This document shows, piece by piece, positions 23,673 through 36,257 of a DNA stretch of 64,000 nt. The translations under genes and the position numbers were made by a program. The notes beneath the pieces are model-generated. The model ran no database searches, was not told the origin of the DNA, and saw nothing but the letters and a program-made list of their open reading frames with translations. The DNA is from Diplosphaera chodatii (Eukaryota > Chlorophyta > Trebouxiophyceae > Prasiolales > Stichococcaceae): NCBI GenBank assembly GCA_032358165.1, contig JAALGY010000037.1, forward strand, positions 583,001 through 647,000, given 5' to 3'. Every line of letters starts with the position of its first letter. Positions within the stretch are counted from its first letter, which is position 1.

Positions 23673-26269
23673 TCAGAGGGCAGGGGGCAGAGTGGGGTCC
23701 CTGACAATCTGCGGGCTGAAGTCGGGCTGCACGAACTCGTTCAGCAGCTCTGCGTACATCTCATAACGAGCAGTCATCCTGAAGCCCCAGCTGTCCTTCA
23801 CTTGCCTGCAGGTGTCACAGTCACAATGTTCATAGTGTGTTCAAGCTAGGAAGTCAACCGCATGCTACAGGTGCTCAGCACAGCAGGTGGCATATGCGCA
23901 CATACAATGCTGACTTACCTGCACAAGTTGAGGTCCAGGTCAGCAATCAGCAGGCCGTCATGGGTCCGTGTAAGTGATGGCGTCCGGCTTGCGTCAGGCG
24001 CAGCAAAGTAAGAGCTGCCGTAAAACTCGCCAAACTCCTGCTCAAATCGCGCATGTGATGGAAGGGGTTCGACGACCAGCAATGCTGCTGCCGCTGAAGC
24101 CCCCAATGTGCCAGCCTGTTGCGCATGCTCAGTATCAGTCAACTGATGCGAAGCACGCTGCCGACCAAAGCACCTTGCGCGCCGGCTTGCCATCGCCAGA
24201 GGTGAAGGCGTTGGGGAAGACCTCCGTGCCAACCCGATTGATAGCGCCCACATAGTAGGAGTTGGCGATCGCAGCGTTGCGCGCCTCCACGCCCCACATG
24301 GGCTCACTCAGCGCGCCCACCGTTGCAGACCTGTTTGCAGGTCGGCGCCACTGCGGGTCGCGGCTTGTTGAATTTGAGTGTATGTGTCCTTCCAGCAAAC
24401 ATGCGAGGGGACGCAGCTGCACCGTCACTGGCGCTCAGACATGTGTGGCTCGACATGCAGCATGTCGCTAGCACAGTGCGCCACCAGCCACTCACGGATT
24501 GAACACTATCTCGGCGCCATTCAGCCCGAATGCCATCCAGTTGAGCGGGTGGTGCCGGCCATCTGCATCCGCATGCACCCGACATTAGGCACCTGCTTGT
24601 TTGACTGGGCAAATGTCCGTTGTTGTGTCCACAACAGCATGACTCACTTGTCTCCAGACAGTTTGCCACACGTTGAGCAATGAACACCCACAGCAGATGT
24701 TGATGCCGATGCGGCCAAACTCTGTCTCAAAGACGGGGTGCCCAGTGTTGCCCTCCAGGTAGTACGTCGACTCGTTGAAGTCGCCCACCCGCGGTATGTG
24801 GTTCTGCAGGCACACACAGAAGGTTTTGTGAACGTCCGATTCATCCATGTTTGATCCATGCTAGGCCCTTGACATAGGTATTGGCACAGCAGACGCTTTG
24901 GTGGCAAGACATGATTAGACGATGTGCAGCCTGCGCACCTTTCTGTGCTTGCCGATGATGTTGCCGTGGTTACCCACCACAACAGCTGTGTTCCATATGA
25001 CATCGCCATGTGCTGTATCCCGCTCGAGGATGGGGCTGATGATGACCTGCAAGGTGGACCCGCTTCAGTGGATGACTGGTCAGGCATCATCACAGCGTCG
25101 AGATTGCAACGTGTGACTGTCACATTCGTTTGAGCAACACTCCCATTTCACCATGTTGTGCTCCTTTGCAAGGTGCTGGGTGAGGACCGCAGTGGGCCCT
25201 GTCTCAGCGCACTCGGCAAACTCGCACCACTCCCGCTCTCTCGTGCAAAATGCAAATGGCTGCAGTGGCCAGCCGCACCAACTGTCGTCAGCTGGACTGC
25301 AGGTATGCTGGCACCGATCGCGGAGCACAAAGGACATTCTGGTACGAGTGGCTGATGGTGCACGCATGAGCGTACCATGTTCCATGCCTCTTGCAAGCAA
25401 AGGACATTGACACCTGCCCGGGCTGCCAGCTCTATGACAAGCGATATGCGGGTGTGCAGTGCCTGCAGAGTGCTTCCGAGGTGAATCAGCCTCAGTGCAT
25501 CATCCTGTAAGCCAGGTCTTCCTCAATGTTGGTCAGCCCTTTGCAAATCCAGCAGCACGCATGCATAACGGCGTGCAACTACCTGCAGCTGCTTGCTGTA
25601 CGGTGCAGTGGTTGGCTCGACGATCGCATTCTGAACCACAGCCGCCCTCACAACCCTGGGAGGGCGCAGCTGCTCCTGCTTCGCAGCAAACGAGTAGCCC
25701 TGCATATCACCGTTGCGGCCTTCAGATGACCCAGGCGCGGGTCTCAGAGGCTACAGTGTGATGGAAAGTGCTGTAATTATGGTGTTAGCATATGCTCTAC
25801 CAGCGCAGGTTCTGATTGCAGAAGCATGTTTCCATCACCTGCAGGTCGAGTCGCTCTGCGGCCGCAGCAGCGTACAGCACCTCTGGCAGCTGCAGCTGCG
25901 ACACCAGGCCGCCAGCGTTGTGGCCGTACAAAACCCGCCGAACCTCCGCCAGCTTCTCCAGGGGCACGTACTTCTGCACTTGTGCAATCTGCCAGCCTTG
26001 CCGCTGTATGCTGCCCTAATGTGAGGGCATCCTACGCAGCTGCCTGCTGGCAGTGCAACAGGCTTTCGCCCAAGCATGATGCAGCCATGTGCATCGAAAC
26101 CTACCTCTAGCAGGCGCTCCAGGCTATCAAAGCCCGCCAGAGTGGGGTCAGGCACTGATGGCGCGTCATGTTTGGCCGCACCATTGCTGCCGTTCTCGGA
26201 GGGGGCTGCCGACCCCTTCATCAGCTCCGGGCCTGCGGCTTCTTCCACTGAGGTGGTACCAGCAATCAT
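23673..26269 (-). CDS. PYD3: Beta-ureidopropionase (beta-alanine synthase)
   Basis: Nitrilase-superfamily enzyme that hydrolyses N-carbamoyl-beta-alanine to beta-alanine, CO2 and ammonia in the last step of reductive pyrimidine breakdown. Eleven exons in phase: 26269-26105, 25973-25839, 25699-25583, 25462-25376, 25259-25152, 25046-24939, 24803-24692, 24562-24496, 24330-24174, 24037-23919 and 23805-23673, giving 435 aa. The catalytic Glu-Lys-Cys triad is visible: Glu in [10 protein letters not shown] (about 164), Lys in [16 protein letters not shown] (about 240) and Cys in [12 protein letters not shown] (about 277). The C-terminus ([13 protein letters not shown], then [16 protein letters not shown]) matches plant PYD3 closely. 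The ATG at 26269 is the first in frame. Confidence 0.95.
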
Positions 26270-26617
26270 GGCCTGGTCAGGGTGAGAGCCTGTGACTGCA
26301 CTGGGTCAGTCCGAGTGTAAATCCCTACACAAGCTTATGTTGAAGCGTACAATTCCACTGGTGAAATTCTGCCGTCAGAGCTTGGTGCCTGCAGGTGATG
26401 CCATGCCGGAATTGCACATTTGCTTATATGTTGTGCAGCCTAGGGGTATGCAGCAAACGCTAGCGGGCAACATCACATGAGTCACGCCTGCCAGCTCAGC
26501 AATGGCGCTTCATGTCAGCTACTTGCCGGTGGCTCCCATGCTGCTTTCGCATGAGTCTTGAGTTGATGCAATGGGGCAGCTGTGCTCGCAGAATCACGCT
26601 TGACAACAGTCCGCAGG
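26270..26617. other. Divergent promoter region of PYD3 and NPC1
   Basis: 348 bp between the start codons of PYD3 (-) and NPC1 (+); both promoters must lie here or overlap the 5' exons. No recognisable box. Confidence 0.4.
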
Positions 26618-29600
26618 ATGTTGCGAGCGGCGCTGCTGCTGGCGAATGTACTGTTGGTGAGCATCATGCGGTGTGGCACGAAGTTTGTCGCTGCGTGCTC
26701 CTCCTGTCTTACCAAGATCCCCACGGCATGACTATCATATCGCAAGACCCATGTCACTAATCCAAGGCTGCTGCGCAAGCGCAGGTGACGTCAGCGAGCA
26801 GCCATGTCGGAGTCGAAACATGGAGGTGCGCGGTTAGAGGCCTGCTCTCGATGTCATGTAGCGATATGTCATACACTACGGGGACTCGAGGTGTCGCGAG
26901 ATCATCCAGCGTTGACTCTCATACTGATGTAGGTCGGACGCTGCTCATTGGCGCACGGTCCGCCATGAGCAGGTGCGCTATGCCATGCTCCAATCACGGT
27001 CGCGCACGCAAAGTCGCTCTAGTATGACCAGTGTGACGCCGGGGTTGGCTGCACAGCCAGGCATCTCGCCAGGGCACGCCTGAGTGCATCATGCGGGTGC
27101 AGGGGTATTGCGCGCTGCGTGGGACGGCGGGCCACCGGGCAGACCACGATGCTCTGGACCGACCCAACAACACGCGTGCGCAGCCCGTCACCGGCGACGC
27201 GTTTCGCATGCTGCAGGTACATGTAACGCCTTGCTGCTTCCCCATGCGACCGCGTACATCTGCAGACATCTGCCTTGCGCCTGTCATGATGTACGGCAAC
27301 GACCGTGTTGCTGTTTGCAGGAGACGTGCCCCCAGCTAACATCAGAGCACGGCGGCGCCACAGGCCGCTACTGCTGCGATGAGCGGCAGATTCATGATTT
27401 GTCAACCAAAGTGTGCCCTCTACCCCGTCAGTCTGCATGCAAATGCAAGTTGTCACTCTGACCAAACTAAGCTAGTGCTGACCGTCGCTGCTGGCATCTC
27501 TGCAGACCACCAAGATTGTCCCTGTTATCCTCGCAGATTCAAATTGGGAACATCTTTCTGGTTGGCTGTCCAGCGTGTGCGCACAACTTCAAGCACTTCT
27601 TCTGTGAACTTACATGTTCGCCAGATCAGTCCACCTTTGCCAATGTGACAGCCGTACAGGAGGCTGCAGACACCCGAGACACTGCGGTGGCAGAGGTGAG
27701 CTGTCATGTATGCTGTTCAAGTGTGTGAACCCTGTAAGGCCAACACTACCGCATGGCAAGTCTCAATGGTATGAGCTGTGCTCATAATGTGCAGGTGGAA
27801 TATTTTGTCAGCAATAACTTCGGGGAGCAGATGTACAATTCTTGCAAGGTGAATCTGGTGCCCTTGGGATCGTGGAAACTGACATATGGGGCTGCTGACC
27901 ACATCTGTTTAAGAACGCTGGCGTGATGGTCTTTGACAACATGTTTCGTGTGCATTGCGGCAACAGGATGTGGTTTACCCGGTGATGAGTCAGCGCGCGA
28001 TGACATTTGTCGGCGGAGGTGCTCGTAACTTTTCAGAGTGGTTTGCCTTCCTGGGCCTTGTGAAGGTGCGCCTACCGAACTTGAACATCGGTGTCAGGGC
28101 CAGCAGTACATCTGCTTGTTGACAGGCGCACTTGCAGACATGACAGGTGCAACTGCAGGATAAGCGGGTCCCGAAGACGGGGTCGCCGTTCCAGATGAAC
28201 TTTCCCAGCCAGGATGAGACGCCGCAGGGCATGGCACCGCTGAACGGCAGCATGCCCACCTGCTGGGACGCGGCGCAGCGCTGCTCCTGCGGCGACTGCC
28301 CAGCCGCCCCACGCTGCCTGCCGGTGCGACGCTGCGCGTACGCCATAGTGACACAAGACAGCATATGCATGCGCACCGTCCATGTCCATGCCATGCTGCT
28401 CGCGGCGTGATGTGGTGTTCCCTTGGCGGCTGTGGCAGGTGCCGCCACCCCCGCCACCCAAGCAGCCGGGCTGCAGCGCACTTGGGCTGCCATTCCTGCG
28501 GTGCTCTGACCTGGGCCTGCTGGTCCTGTGGGCGATCATCATGGCCGCGCTATGGTGGGCATTCGTCACGCCAAAGGTACCTCCCGGTCCTTCATTGCCA
28601 TCTTTTATGCACGCTGACATCCCTGCAAGGCACTTTTGACACACGCATTCATGTTGCAAGCTGTGCAACCAAGACCCATGAGTGCACGATGCATGCTTCT
28701 TTCCGTCACCTCGCCAGGGCTCGAGGATCATGTTTGGGGCGCCGCTGGGGGTGTCGGAGAGTGGCGTCCTCACTGAGACGCTTTGGCCCAGCAAGTACGA
28801 CAGGGGCAGCATGAGCGGCTTCTCGGACGACACCGAGGCGCCCGCGTCCGTGCAGCAGACCTGGGCGCGCCGGCACCTCAGCAGCTGGTACCGCCGGCAG
28901 GTGAGCAGCCGCAGATTTCGGTGCATCAAGTGTGCACACTCCTCTTCATTCACTCGTCACACGATCAGCGCACAAGACCCTCGGTCATGCATGGCAGGCT
29001 GTTGCATCGTTGCACAACTGCATGACTGGCGATGCAGGGGCGGTGGGTTGCGGAGCGGCCGGGCAGGGTGCTGGCGGTGTGCGCTCTGGCGGTCGTGCTG
29101 GCGGCACTGGGGCTGTTGCGGCTGCGGGTGGAGACGGACCCGCAGCGCCTGTGGGTCGGCGCCGATTCGCAGGCGCTCGCCGAGAAGCGCCACTTCGAGG
29201 TGTGCTGATCTGTTCAACATGAAGTGAGCCAAGCAGGGTCTGTGATGGGAGCGTTGAGACTGCTGCGGACACGCCTGGCTTTGACAGCCGCAGCTCCCTG
29301 GGAGCCGCCATTGCACTTGCAAATCTGGGTCGCAAAGCCTCTGCATTGGCAGCAAGGGTAACACAAGCAACGCACGTCCGCTCTGCAGGCGTCCTTTGGA
29401 CCCTTCTACCGCATCGAGCAGCTGCTCCTCACAACGCTGCCGCATGGCAAGGGGCGCTATACCACGCCGGATGGGCTCCCTGCAATTGTGACTGATGCCA
29501 ACATCGAGTTGCTGTTCGACATCCAGTCGGATGTTGACAATCTGACGGCACAGACCAAGGTGCTACTCATGCATTTCTTACGAGCTGCAGTCTCCCCAAA

Positions 29601-32600
29601 GTTTCAAAGCCTTGTACACGTATTGCACATGAGCAGAGGCCTGCGCAGCTGGTCATGCATGTCTGTTAGCCCACGAAGCGGTATTTCTGCATCTGTAGGA
29701 TGGCCGCAATGTGACATTGGAGGACGTATGCTACAAGCCTTTTGCCGGGGGCGCATGCGCGACGCAAAGCTTGCTGCAGTTCTGGGGCATGAACAGGAGC
29801 ACCTACAAGAAGGGCGACCCCACATCGCACACACGTCTCTCGCCCGAGTACTGCCTCAGCCACTGGTCGACCGCCTGCCGCGGCGCCTACGGGGGCCCAC
29901 AGGTCCGCCCTTGACGCAGCTGATGTCAGCAGGAGTCATGAACGGGCACCTCAATCACAATGCGTGATTGCGAGCTCAGCAATGCACGCTCGCATGTTTG
30001 CACGGTCAGCGCTGGCATGTGCACTAGAGTGTGTGTGCCCCATCGAGTGCATCTGCCGGATATATCAGCACTCACCATGTGTCTCCACGTCCCCCAGGAT
30101 CCCCACACGGTGCTGGGCGGCTTCCCGACAGACGACCGCTTCCGGAACTTCAGCGCTGACGCCTCCACGTTCGTGGTGACGTACCCGCTCAACAGCTCAG
30201 CTGCAAACAGGTGCGGTCAAACACTGTCATACGCTCGTTGAACGTCATCCTGCAGTCTGCCATGATGTGAGCCACTGCCTGCACGGTAGAGCCTGGCCGA
30301 ATCTGGTAGGTGGCTGCAGGGAGGCAGCAGAGGCCTGGGAGGCGGCCTTTGTGGACCTGGCCAAGGGTCGCCTGCTGCACAAGGCGACGAGCGGCGGCCT
30401 GCGCCTGTCCTTCAGTGCCGAGCGCTCTGTTGCGGACGAGCTGGCCAGGGTGAGCGCTGCCCTGCTCGCCTTTGCTGCAGCAGGTACTCATCAGTGTGGG
30501 GATCTGCCGCGAGCTCGAACCCTGACCTTGTGACAGCATACCAAAGAGACTGACAGCTCGCAGCGTGGGCTGCGCAGGAGTCCACAGCGGATGCGCCGAC
30601 GGTGGCCTGGTCGTACGTGGCGATGCTGGTGTACGTGGCGGCGGCGCTGTCGGCGCTGCCGCGGGGCGCCCGCCCGGCCGCGCTGCTGGTGCACAGCCGC
30701 ATCGGCCTGGCGCTGGGCGGGGTGGCCATCGTCGCGTGCGCCGTGGCCGGCGCCCTGGGTGGGCCGCGCGCTGAGACCAGCCCTCTATGCTGAGCTGCCT
30801 GTGGTCATATGGGCGTCAAAACATAGCAGCTGGGGCAGTGCACCTGATGGCACACACCAGCCGTGAGGGCATTCGAGAGCGGCAGCCGCACCCACAGTGT
30901 CCAGCCTTGACTGCAACCACGACGGTGACCCGGCGCATTTGGTAATTGCTCAGACACAACAGCAGAGATGTGGTGCCGCGGCTGCAGGGCTGTGCAGCCT
31001 GCTGGGCATGTGGGCGACGCTGATCATCATGGAGGTCATCCCCTTCCTGGCGCTGGCCGTGGGCGCGGACAACATGTTCATCCTGGCGCACGCGATGCAC
31101 CGCCAACCCGTGCACGATGCAGCCGGGTGAGTGCGATGCCATGTTCTGCACACTGCCTTGCCGCTTGTACTCATTGAGACCACCTGAGAGCATCGCAAAA
31201 CACGCTCAAACTCCCAGCTTAGCAAGACCGCAGAAAACACATGCACAGTCTATGCCTTGGATGTCACACCTGGCTGTCAGAGTCGAAGAGCAGAGAGCAG
31301 GAAGCAGCCAGGCCTGGGCTGGTCGGCCACTGACCATGCACTCGGTATTCTTTGCAGACCTCTGCAACTGCGGGCAGCACTCTCCGCCCCTGCAACCATC
31401 CATGTCCTCAGGCTGTCCATGCCCACGCAGGCACCGCGTGCCGGTGCCGCAGCGGCTGGGGGAGGCGCTGGCGGAGGCGGGGCCCTCCATCACGCTGGCG
31501 GCCGCAGCAGAGACGCTCGCGTTCGCGCTGGGCGGCCTGACCTCCATGCCCGCCGTGCGCAACTTCGCGCTGTGCGCCGCGCTCGCCATCTTCCTGGACT
31601 TCCTGCTCCAGGTCTGCGGCCTGCTCCCAATGCGTCTTGCAGGGGCTACTGCCTACTGTCTTAACATGTGTCGCACTGCAAATGGTCGTCGCTAACACCT
31701 GGTCTGGCAGCAGCGCATGCAGTGTGATGCGCCTGTGCACCCTACCTTTGCGGTGTGGTGCGCGAGTCCAGACGTGCCGACCTGGTTGCCACAGGTGACG
31801 GCATTCGTGGCGCTGCTGGCGCTGGACCAGCGGCGGGTGGAGGCGGGCCGCCTGGACATCGCGCCGTGCGCCCGGCTGCCTGCCCTGCTGTCCCTCGCGC
31901 GCAAGGCATGCCTTGGCACATGCTCATATGATGCGCACCATGACAGGCTGCATGTGCCGTGCAACAGGTGCCCTTGCATGCTACTCCGACGCTTCGAGCC
32001 TGGAAGAGCACTGCGGCGATGCCCTGGCCTCGCTGCTCATGCCTGCAACCGCTGGGCGCGCACATGTGGACGAGTGCTGTCGGCCCGCTGCAGGCGCCCG
32101 CGGCGGTGCAGTCGGCGGTGGGCGGGGAGGCGGCGGCGGCGGCGGCGCCCCCCAGCGGCTACCAGAGCCTGGCGGACCGCGGGCTGGGCGGCGGCGACGA
32201 GCCCTTCTCCAGCGCCGCCCCCGGTGCGCTTGACGCCCTGCCCCTCGGCCTGCAGGACCTCTACTAGATACCCGTCAGGGGTAGCTTGACACCTCGGCGA
32301 TGTCCTTCAACGCCTATGGTGCCTGGTGCAGCGTTGCGCTGGTGTAGCCCGTGTGCCAGCTGCGCAGTGAAACCATGTGCAACAGGGGACATTCATCGAA
32401 AGCGTTATGGCTTGTGTGCAGCTGGGGCCGATGCTGCGGACGAGGAGAGCCTGGGCGCCACGCTGCAGAAATACATGGCGCGTGTGCATGCGCCGGCACT
32501 CATGAAGCGGGGCGCACAAGGTGATGGTCCAAACTCCCCCTGCTGAGACTCTTACAGCTGCGGCAGCCCTTCGTCTTGTGAGTAGCAGGAAGATGTGTAC

Positions 32601-35600
32601 TTCAGATGCTTGCGGCCGAGCAGCACGGTGTGCGACTTCTGGCACAGGCTCTAAGTGAACGTCCACCCATGCAGGGATTGTGCTGGCGGTGTTCGTCACC
32701 AGTTTCCTGACCAGTTTTGCGATGCAGTTCCGGATCTCAAGGTGCAGTCCAGTCCACTGCGCATGAAGTGGCAGAGGAAGCGTGCTGAAGTCTACCCTGG
32801 ACATGGCAGAGATACTTTAGTCCTGCCCACAAATGAAGGCATGAACTCTGTCTGCAGGGGACTGGAGCAGCAGGTCGCACTGCCGCGGGACTCGTACCTG
32901 CAGCACTACTTCAGGGATGTGACCAGCGTGATGCGCGTGGGGCCGCCCCTGTTCTTCGTGGTGCGCGTGGCTGCTTCCTGGCTGCTTGCTTGCACACATT
33001 GCTCGCCAAACTTCGAGCACAGTGGTCCCTGGCCCGGGTTTTTTTGTTTTCAAAGTTAATACTGTGCAGATGTATGCAGCACACTGTGTGCAAGGTGTGT
33101 TGCTGCCTGTGCAGGTGCGGGACCTGAACATGTCACGGCATGCGCCCGACACCAACCGCGTGTGCTCCATCGCGGGCTGCGACGACACTTCGCTGCTCAA
33201 CCAGGTGCGCATCCCACGGTGCCATGCCATCAGCCCAGATGTTGTCTAGGGCGCCACGTTGCAGGCGGCGCCATAGCGTGGGATGACCAAGTCATCGAGT
33301 CTGCCATGCATGCAGATCGAGCGTGCGGCTCAGCAACCGGCGGTCTCGCACATCGCGGCGCCGGCTGCCTCCTGGCTGGACGACTTCCTGTCGTGGACCA
33401 GGTGCTGCGTGCTCTGTGAAACACCCTTCATAAAGTCGATCAGGCTTGTTTGTCGACCTGAGGTCGTTGCATGCATGGCTGCTCTCCTGGGGTCTCGCCG
33501 CCTGGTCTGCCTGTGGGCATGCGCACAACGCCCATGCGTCAGGCCCTCACACTGGGTGGCTGCAGCCCGGAGATCCCGCAGTGCTGCCGCGCGCACCCCG
33601 ACGGCAGCCGCTGCCCGCCGCCCGACCAGGAGCCGTGCAAGAGCAAGCCGGACGCATGCACCGACTGCGACCCCTGCTTCCAGCCGAGCCCGCCCGACGA
33701 GGACAGCGGCAGCGGCGGCGACGTGCCTGTGCAGACGACGCCCAACTTCCGCCGCAGCCTGAGGGACTTTGTGGCGGCCTACCTTCACCACGGGCGGCCA
33801 TCCCTCAAACAGGTGACGTGCCATCGTGACTTGCCGTAAACGCCACATTGTGAACAACGACCTTCAGCATTTCAGGGCTAGCACAGCCAGGGTGTCCGAG
33901 CGGGGCGCTGGTGTCAATTTGCGAAGGCACCAGTTGCAGCCCTGACTTGCTCATCCTCCACGTTGCAGGTGCAGCAGAAGCTGCCATGGTTCCTGCAGTC
34001 GGTGCCCAGCGTGTCCTGTGCCAAGGGTGGCGCAGGCGCCTACACCGATGCCATTCAGGTGCCTGCAAAGCCGGTGTCAACATGACAGATGCCAATGTAC
34101 GGAGCCGTGTGCCACCCACCGGTCTCAACTTGCCATGCTGTTTGCGGTCAGACGAGCATGGCAGGTTTCTTCTTCACGATCGAAGTCGACTAGTTGCAAC
34201 GTGTTGCCGCGCATGCACAGGCGGATGAACGTGATGCGACAGGCATAGCAGGGCTGTCTGACGGCGTCATTGCAGCTTCCAGCTTCCGCACGGCATACGT
34301 GCCTCTGTCGGCACAGGACGACTTTATCAGCGGACTGAGGGTGTGCAGAGCACCTGCCTGGCACCCGCATGTGCAGTGCAGACGGTCCTGTGCATCCTAT
34401 ACCCTGTTTCCAAGCACGGTGCAACCTCGGTCGACTTCACATGCTGTCAACAGGCGGTGCGGGAGTTTGCTGCACAGCTGTCCAAGCAGCTGGGCCTGGA
34501 CATCTACACGTTCTCCGTGTTCCACGTGTTCTTCGAGCAGTACCTGGGTATCCGCGGCACTGCACTCCGCCTGCTCGGTGCGCCTGCCGACCTGTGTTCC
34601 ATCTGGTGCCCAGTCTGTGCAGGCCTGCGCTGCTGCAGTTCCCTGCATGGGTGCAGCCTGCCGAAAGCGGGGGACGTCTTCATGCGACGAAACCCGGTGC
34701 AAGCTTCTGTGAGCCAGCCGCCCGCTGTGCTGCGTGCAGGGGGAGTGCAGGTGGCGATCTTCGCGGCTGCCTGGCTGCTGCTGGGCAGCGCCTGGGGTGC
34801 GGGCATCATGACGGCAGTCATCGGCTCCGTCCTGGTGCGGCGGGGTCGAGCTGCCGAGTGCTTGCGTGCCACAGCCTGAAGCACCTCGGCAGCAGTGCCA
34901 GTGTTGAGCAACACAATGCTTCGTGTCTTCAGCGCCCAGACGGACGGCTGCCGTGATTTTCAGGTGCACCTGACAGGGGCGCTCCCGCTGCTGGGTGTGC
35001 AGCTGAATGCTGTCTCCCTGGTCAATCTGACCATGGTGAGTCTGCCAGCCGCTGTCAGAGTCTGGGGTTGGGCTTTGCAAGCTGTGACTGTGGGCGTCCT
35101 GCTGCTCCGGCACTGGGAACTGGGCATGAATGGCTGGTCATGACCTGTGCAGGCTGCCTTCATGCTGCGAGCAGAGTTGACTGGTGTTGTGAACCAAATG
35201 CACACCGGTTAGACCAGAGCTGATGGTCACGCAGGCGGTGGGCATTGCCGTGGAGTTCTGTGCGCACATTGTGCACGCGTTCCTGGGCGCGCCCGGCCCC
35301 CGGCAGCTGCGGGCGGCCTCAGCGCTGAGTTCCGTCGGCGCCGCTGTCATCTCCGGCATCGCCCTCACCAAGCTCGTTGGTGCGCAGCTGCCCATTGCAG
35401 AACCACTGCTGTGCTCCAGCAGTGACCCATCTGGGCATGACACCACGCATGTGGACTCGCAATTTCCTTGCATGTGCTTCGGCCAAGGGACTTCCTGCAT
35501 GCCGCCAGACTTCAGAGACCAATTGCTGTATCACCACCAGACGCTACGATTGCCCCGCCTCCAGGTGTGGCGGTGCTGGCCTGGGCGCAGACGCAGATCT

Positions 35601-35971
35601 TCGAGGTGTACTACTACAGGATGTATGCAGCGCTGGTGGTGATTGCCGCCGCGCACGCCCTGGTGCTGCTGCCGGTGAGTGGCTGCGCAGGCGTTGTCTT
35701 TAGGGATTTCAGTCTTATTCATGCGCATCGACAGCAGGTTACATCGCCCGAAGTGGTGATTGGAGCTCGGCCTTGCAGGTGCTGTTGGCGCTGATTGGGC
35801 CGCCACCCCTGGCCACTCGCCGCCCGTCAGATGACAACCTCAGCCTGCAGGTGCAGCAGCACTGGCAGGGCATGTTCTTACCGGCTTGTTAGGCCATGCC
35901 AGTGCAGTGACAGTGCCTGCACATCTCCTGAGATGTCGAAGTGTGTTTTGCAGGAGCAGTTTGGTAGCTGA
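26618..35971 (+). CDS. NPC1: NPC1-like sterol transporter (Niemann-Pick C1)
   Basis: Polytopic vacuolar/lysosomal protein that moves sterols out of the lumen. About 34 exons in phase, roughly 1380 aa. The first exon, 26618-26656, encodes the hydrophobic start MLRAALLLANVLL. It is followed by 27061-27216, 27321-27410, 27537-27695, 27795-27848, 27967-28065, 28159-28323, 28439-28576, 28718-28900, 29038-29199, 29389-29559, 29699-29902, 30098-30210, 30320-30449, 30578-30758, 30988-31126, 31431-31611, 31795-31905, 32094-32223, 32422-32520, 32675-32741, 32858-32960, 33115-33204, 33316-33401, 33566-33812, 33969-34058, 34221-34340, 34454-34577, 34740-34834, 34964-35035, 35235-35379, 35565-35674, 35779-35850 and 35954-35971. 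The Cys-rich N-terminal domain shows FCELTCSPDQSTF and CSCGDCPAAPRC. The sterol-sensing domain holds MEVIPFLALAVGADNMFILAH. The C-terminal RND half has YTFSVFHVFFEQYLGI and AVGIAVEFCAHIVHAF. The last intron is optional: read-through would stop at 35892. Confidence 0.93.
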
Positions 35972-36257
35972 ACATCGAGAGGCCGCAGAAAGCACAAACA
36001 TCTAGCAGAAACCGAAGCGATGAGATGATCAGTGCCAGCCCACCTGGCAATGCCTGCTGGTGTCTAGGTTTATGCGGAGGCTATCACGAAACTATTGGCA
36101 TAGTAGCCAGCTGCGTGAGCAACTTTCGGCCGTGTGCCAGCCTAGCAAGGACAGACTTGTGCTGTAGTTCAGAGAGTTTGCATTGCTTGCCCTGCAGTCG
36201 CCACAGAGGCAGTCCGCATGTGTAGCCCAGTAATCGCTTAACATTCGAGGCATGACC

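Noticed and set aside
32559..32580. A mini-exon in NPC1 after CTCTTACAG (AAAALRL)
   Set aside because: Including it breaks the frame of the following helix. Skipping it gives the exact spacing seen between HAPAL and RGLEQQ in NPC1 proteins.
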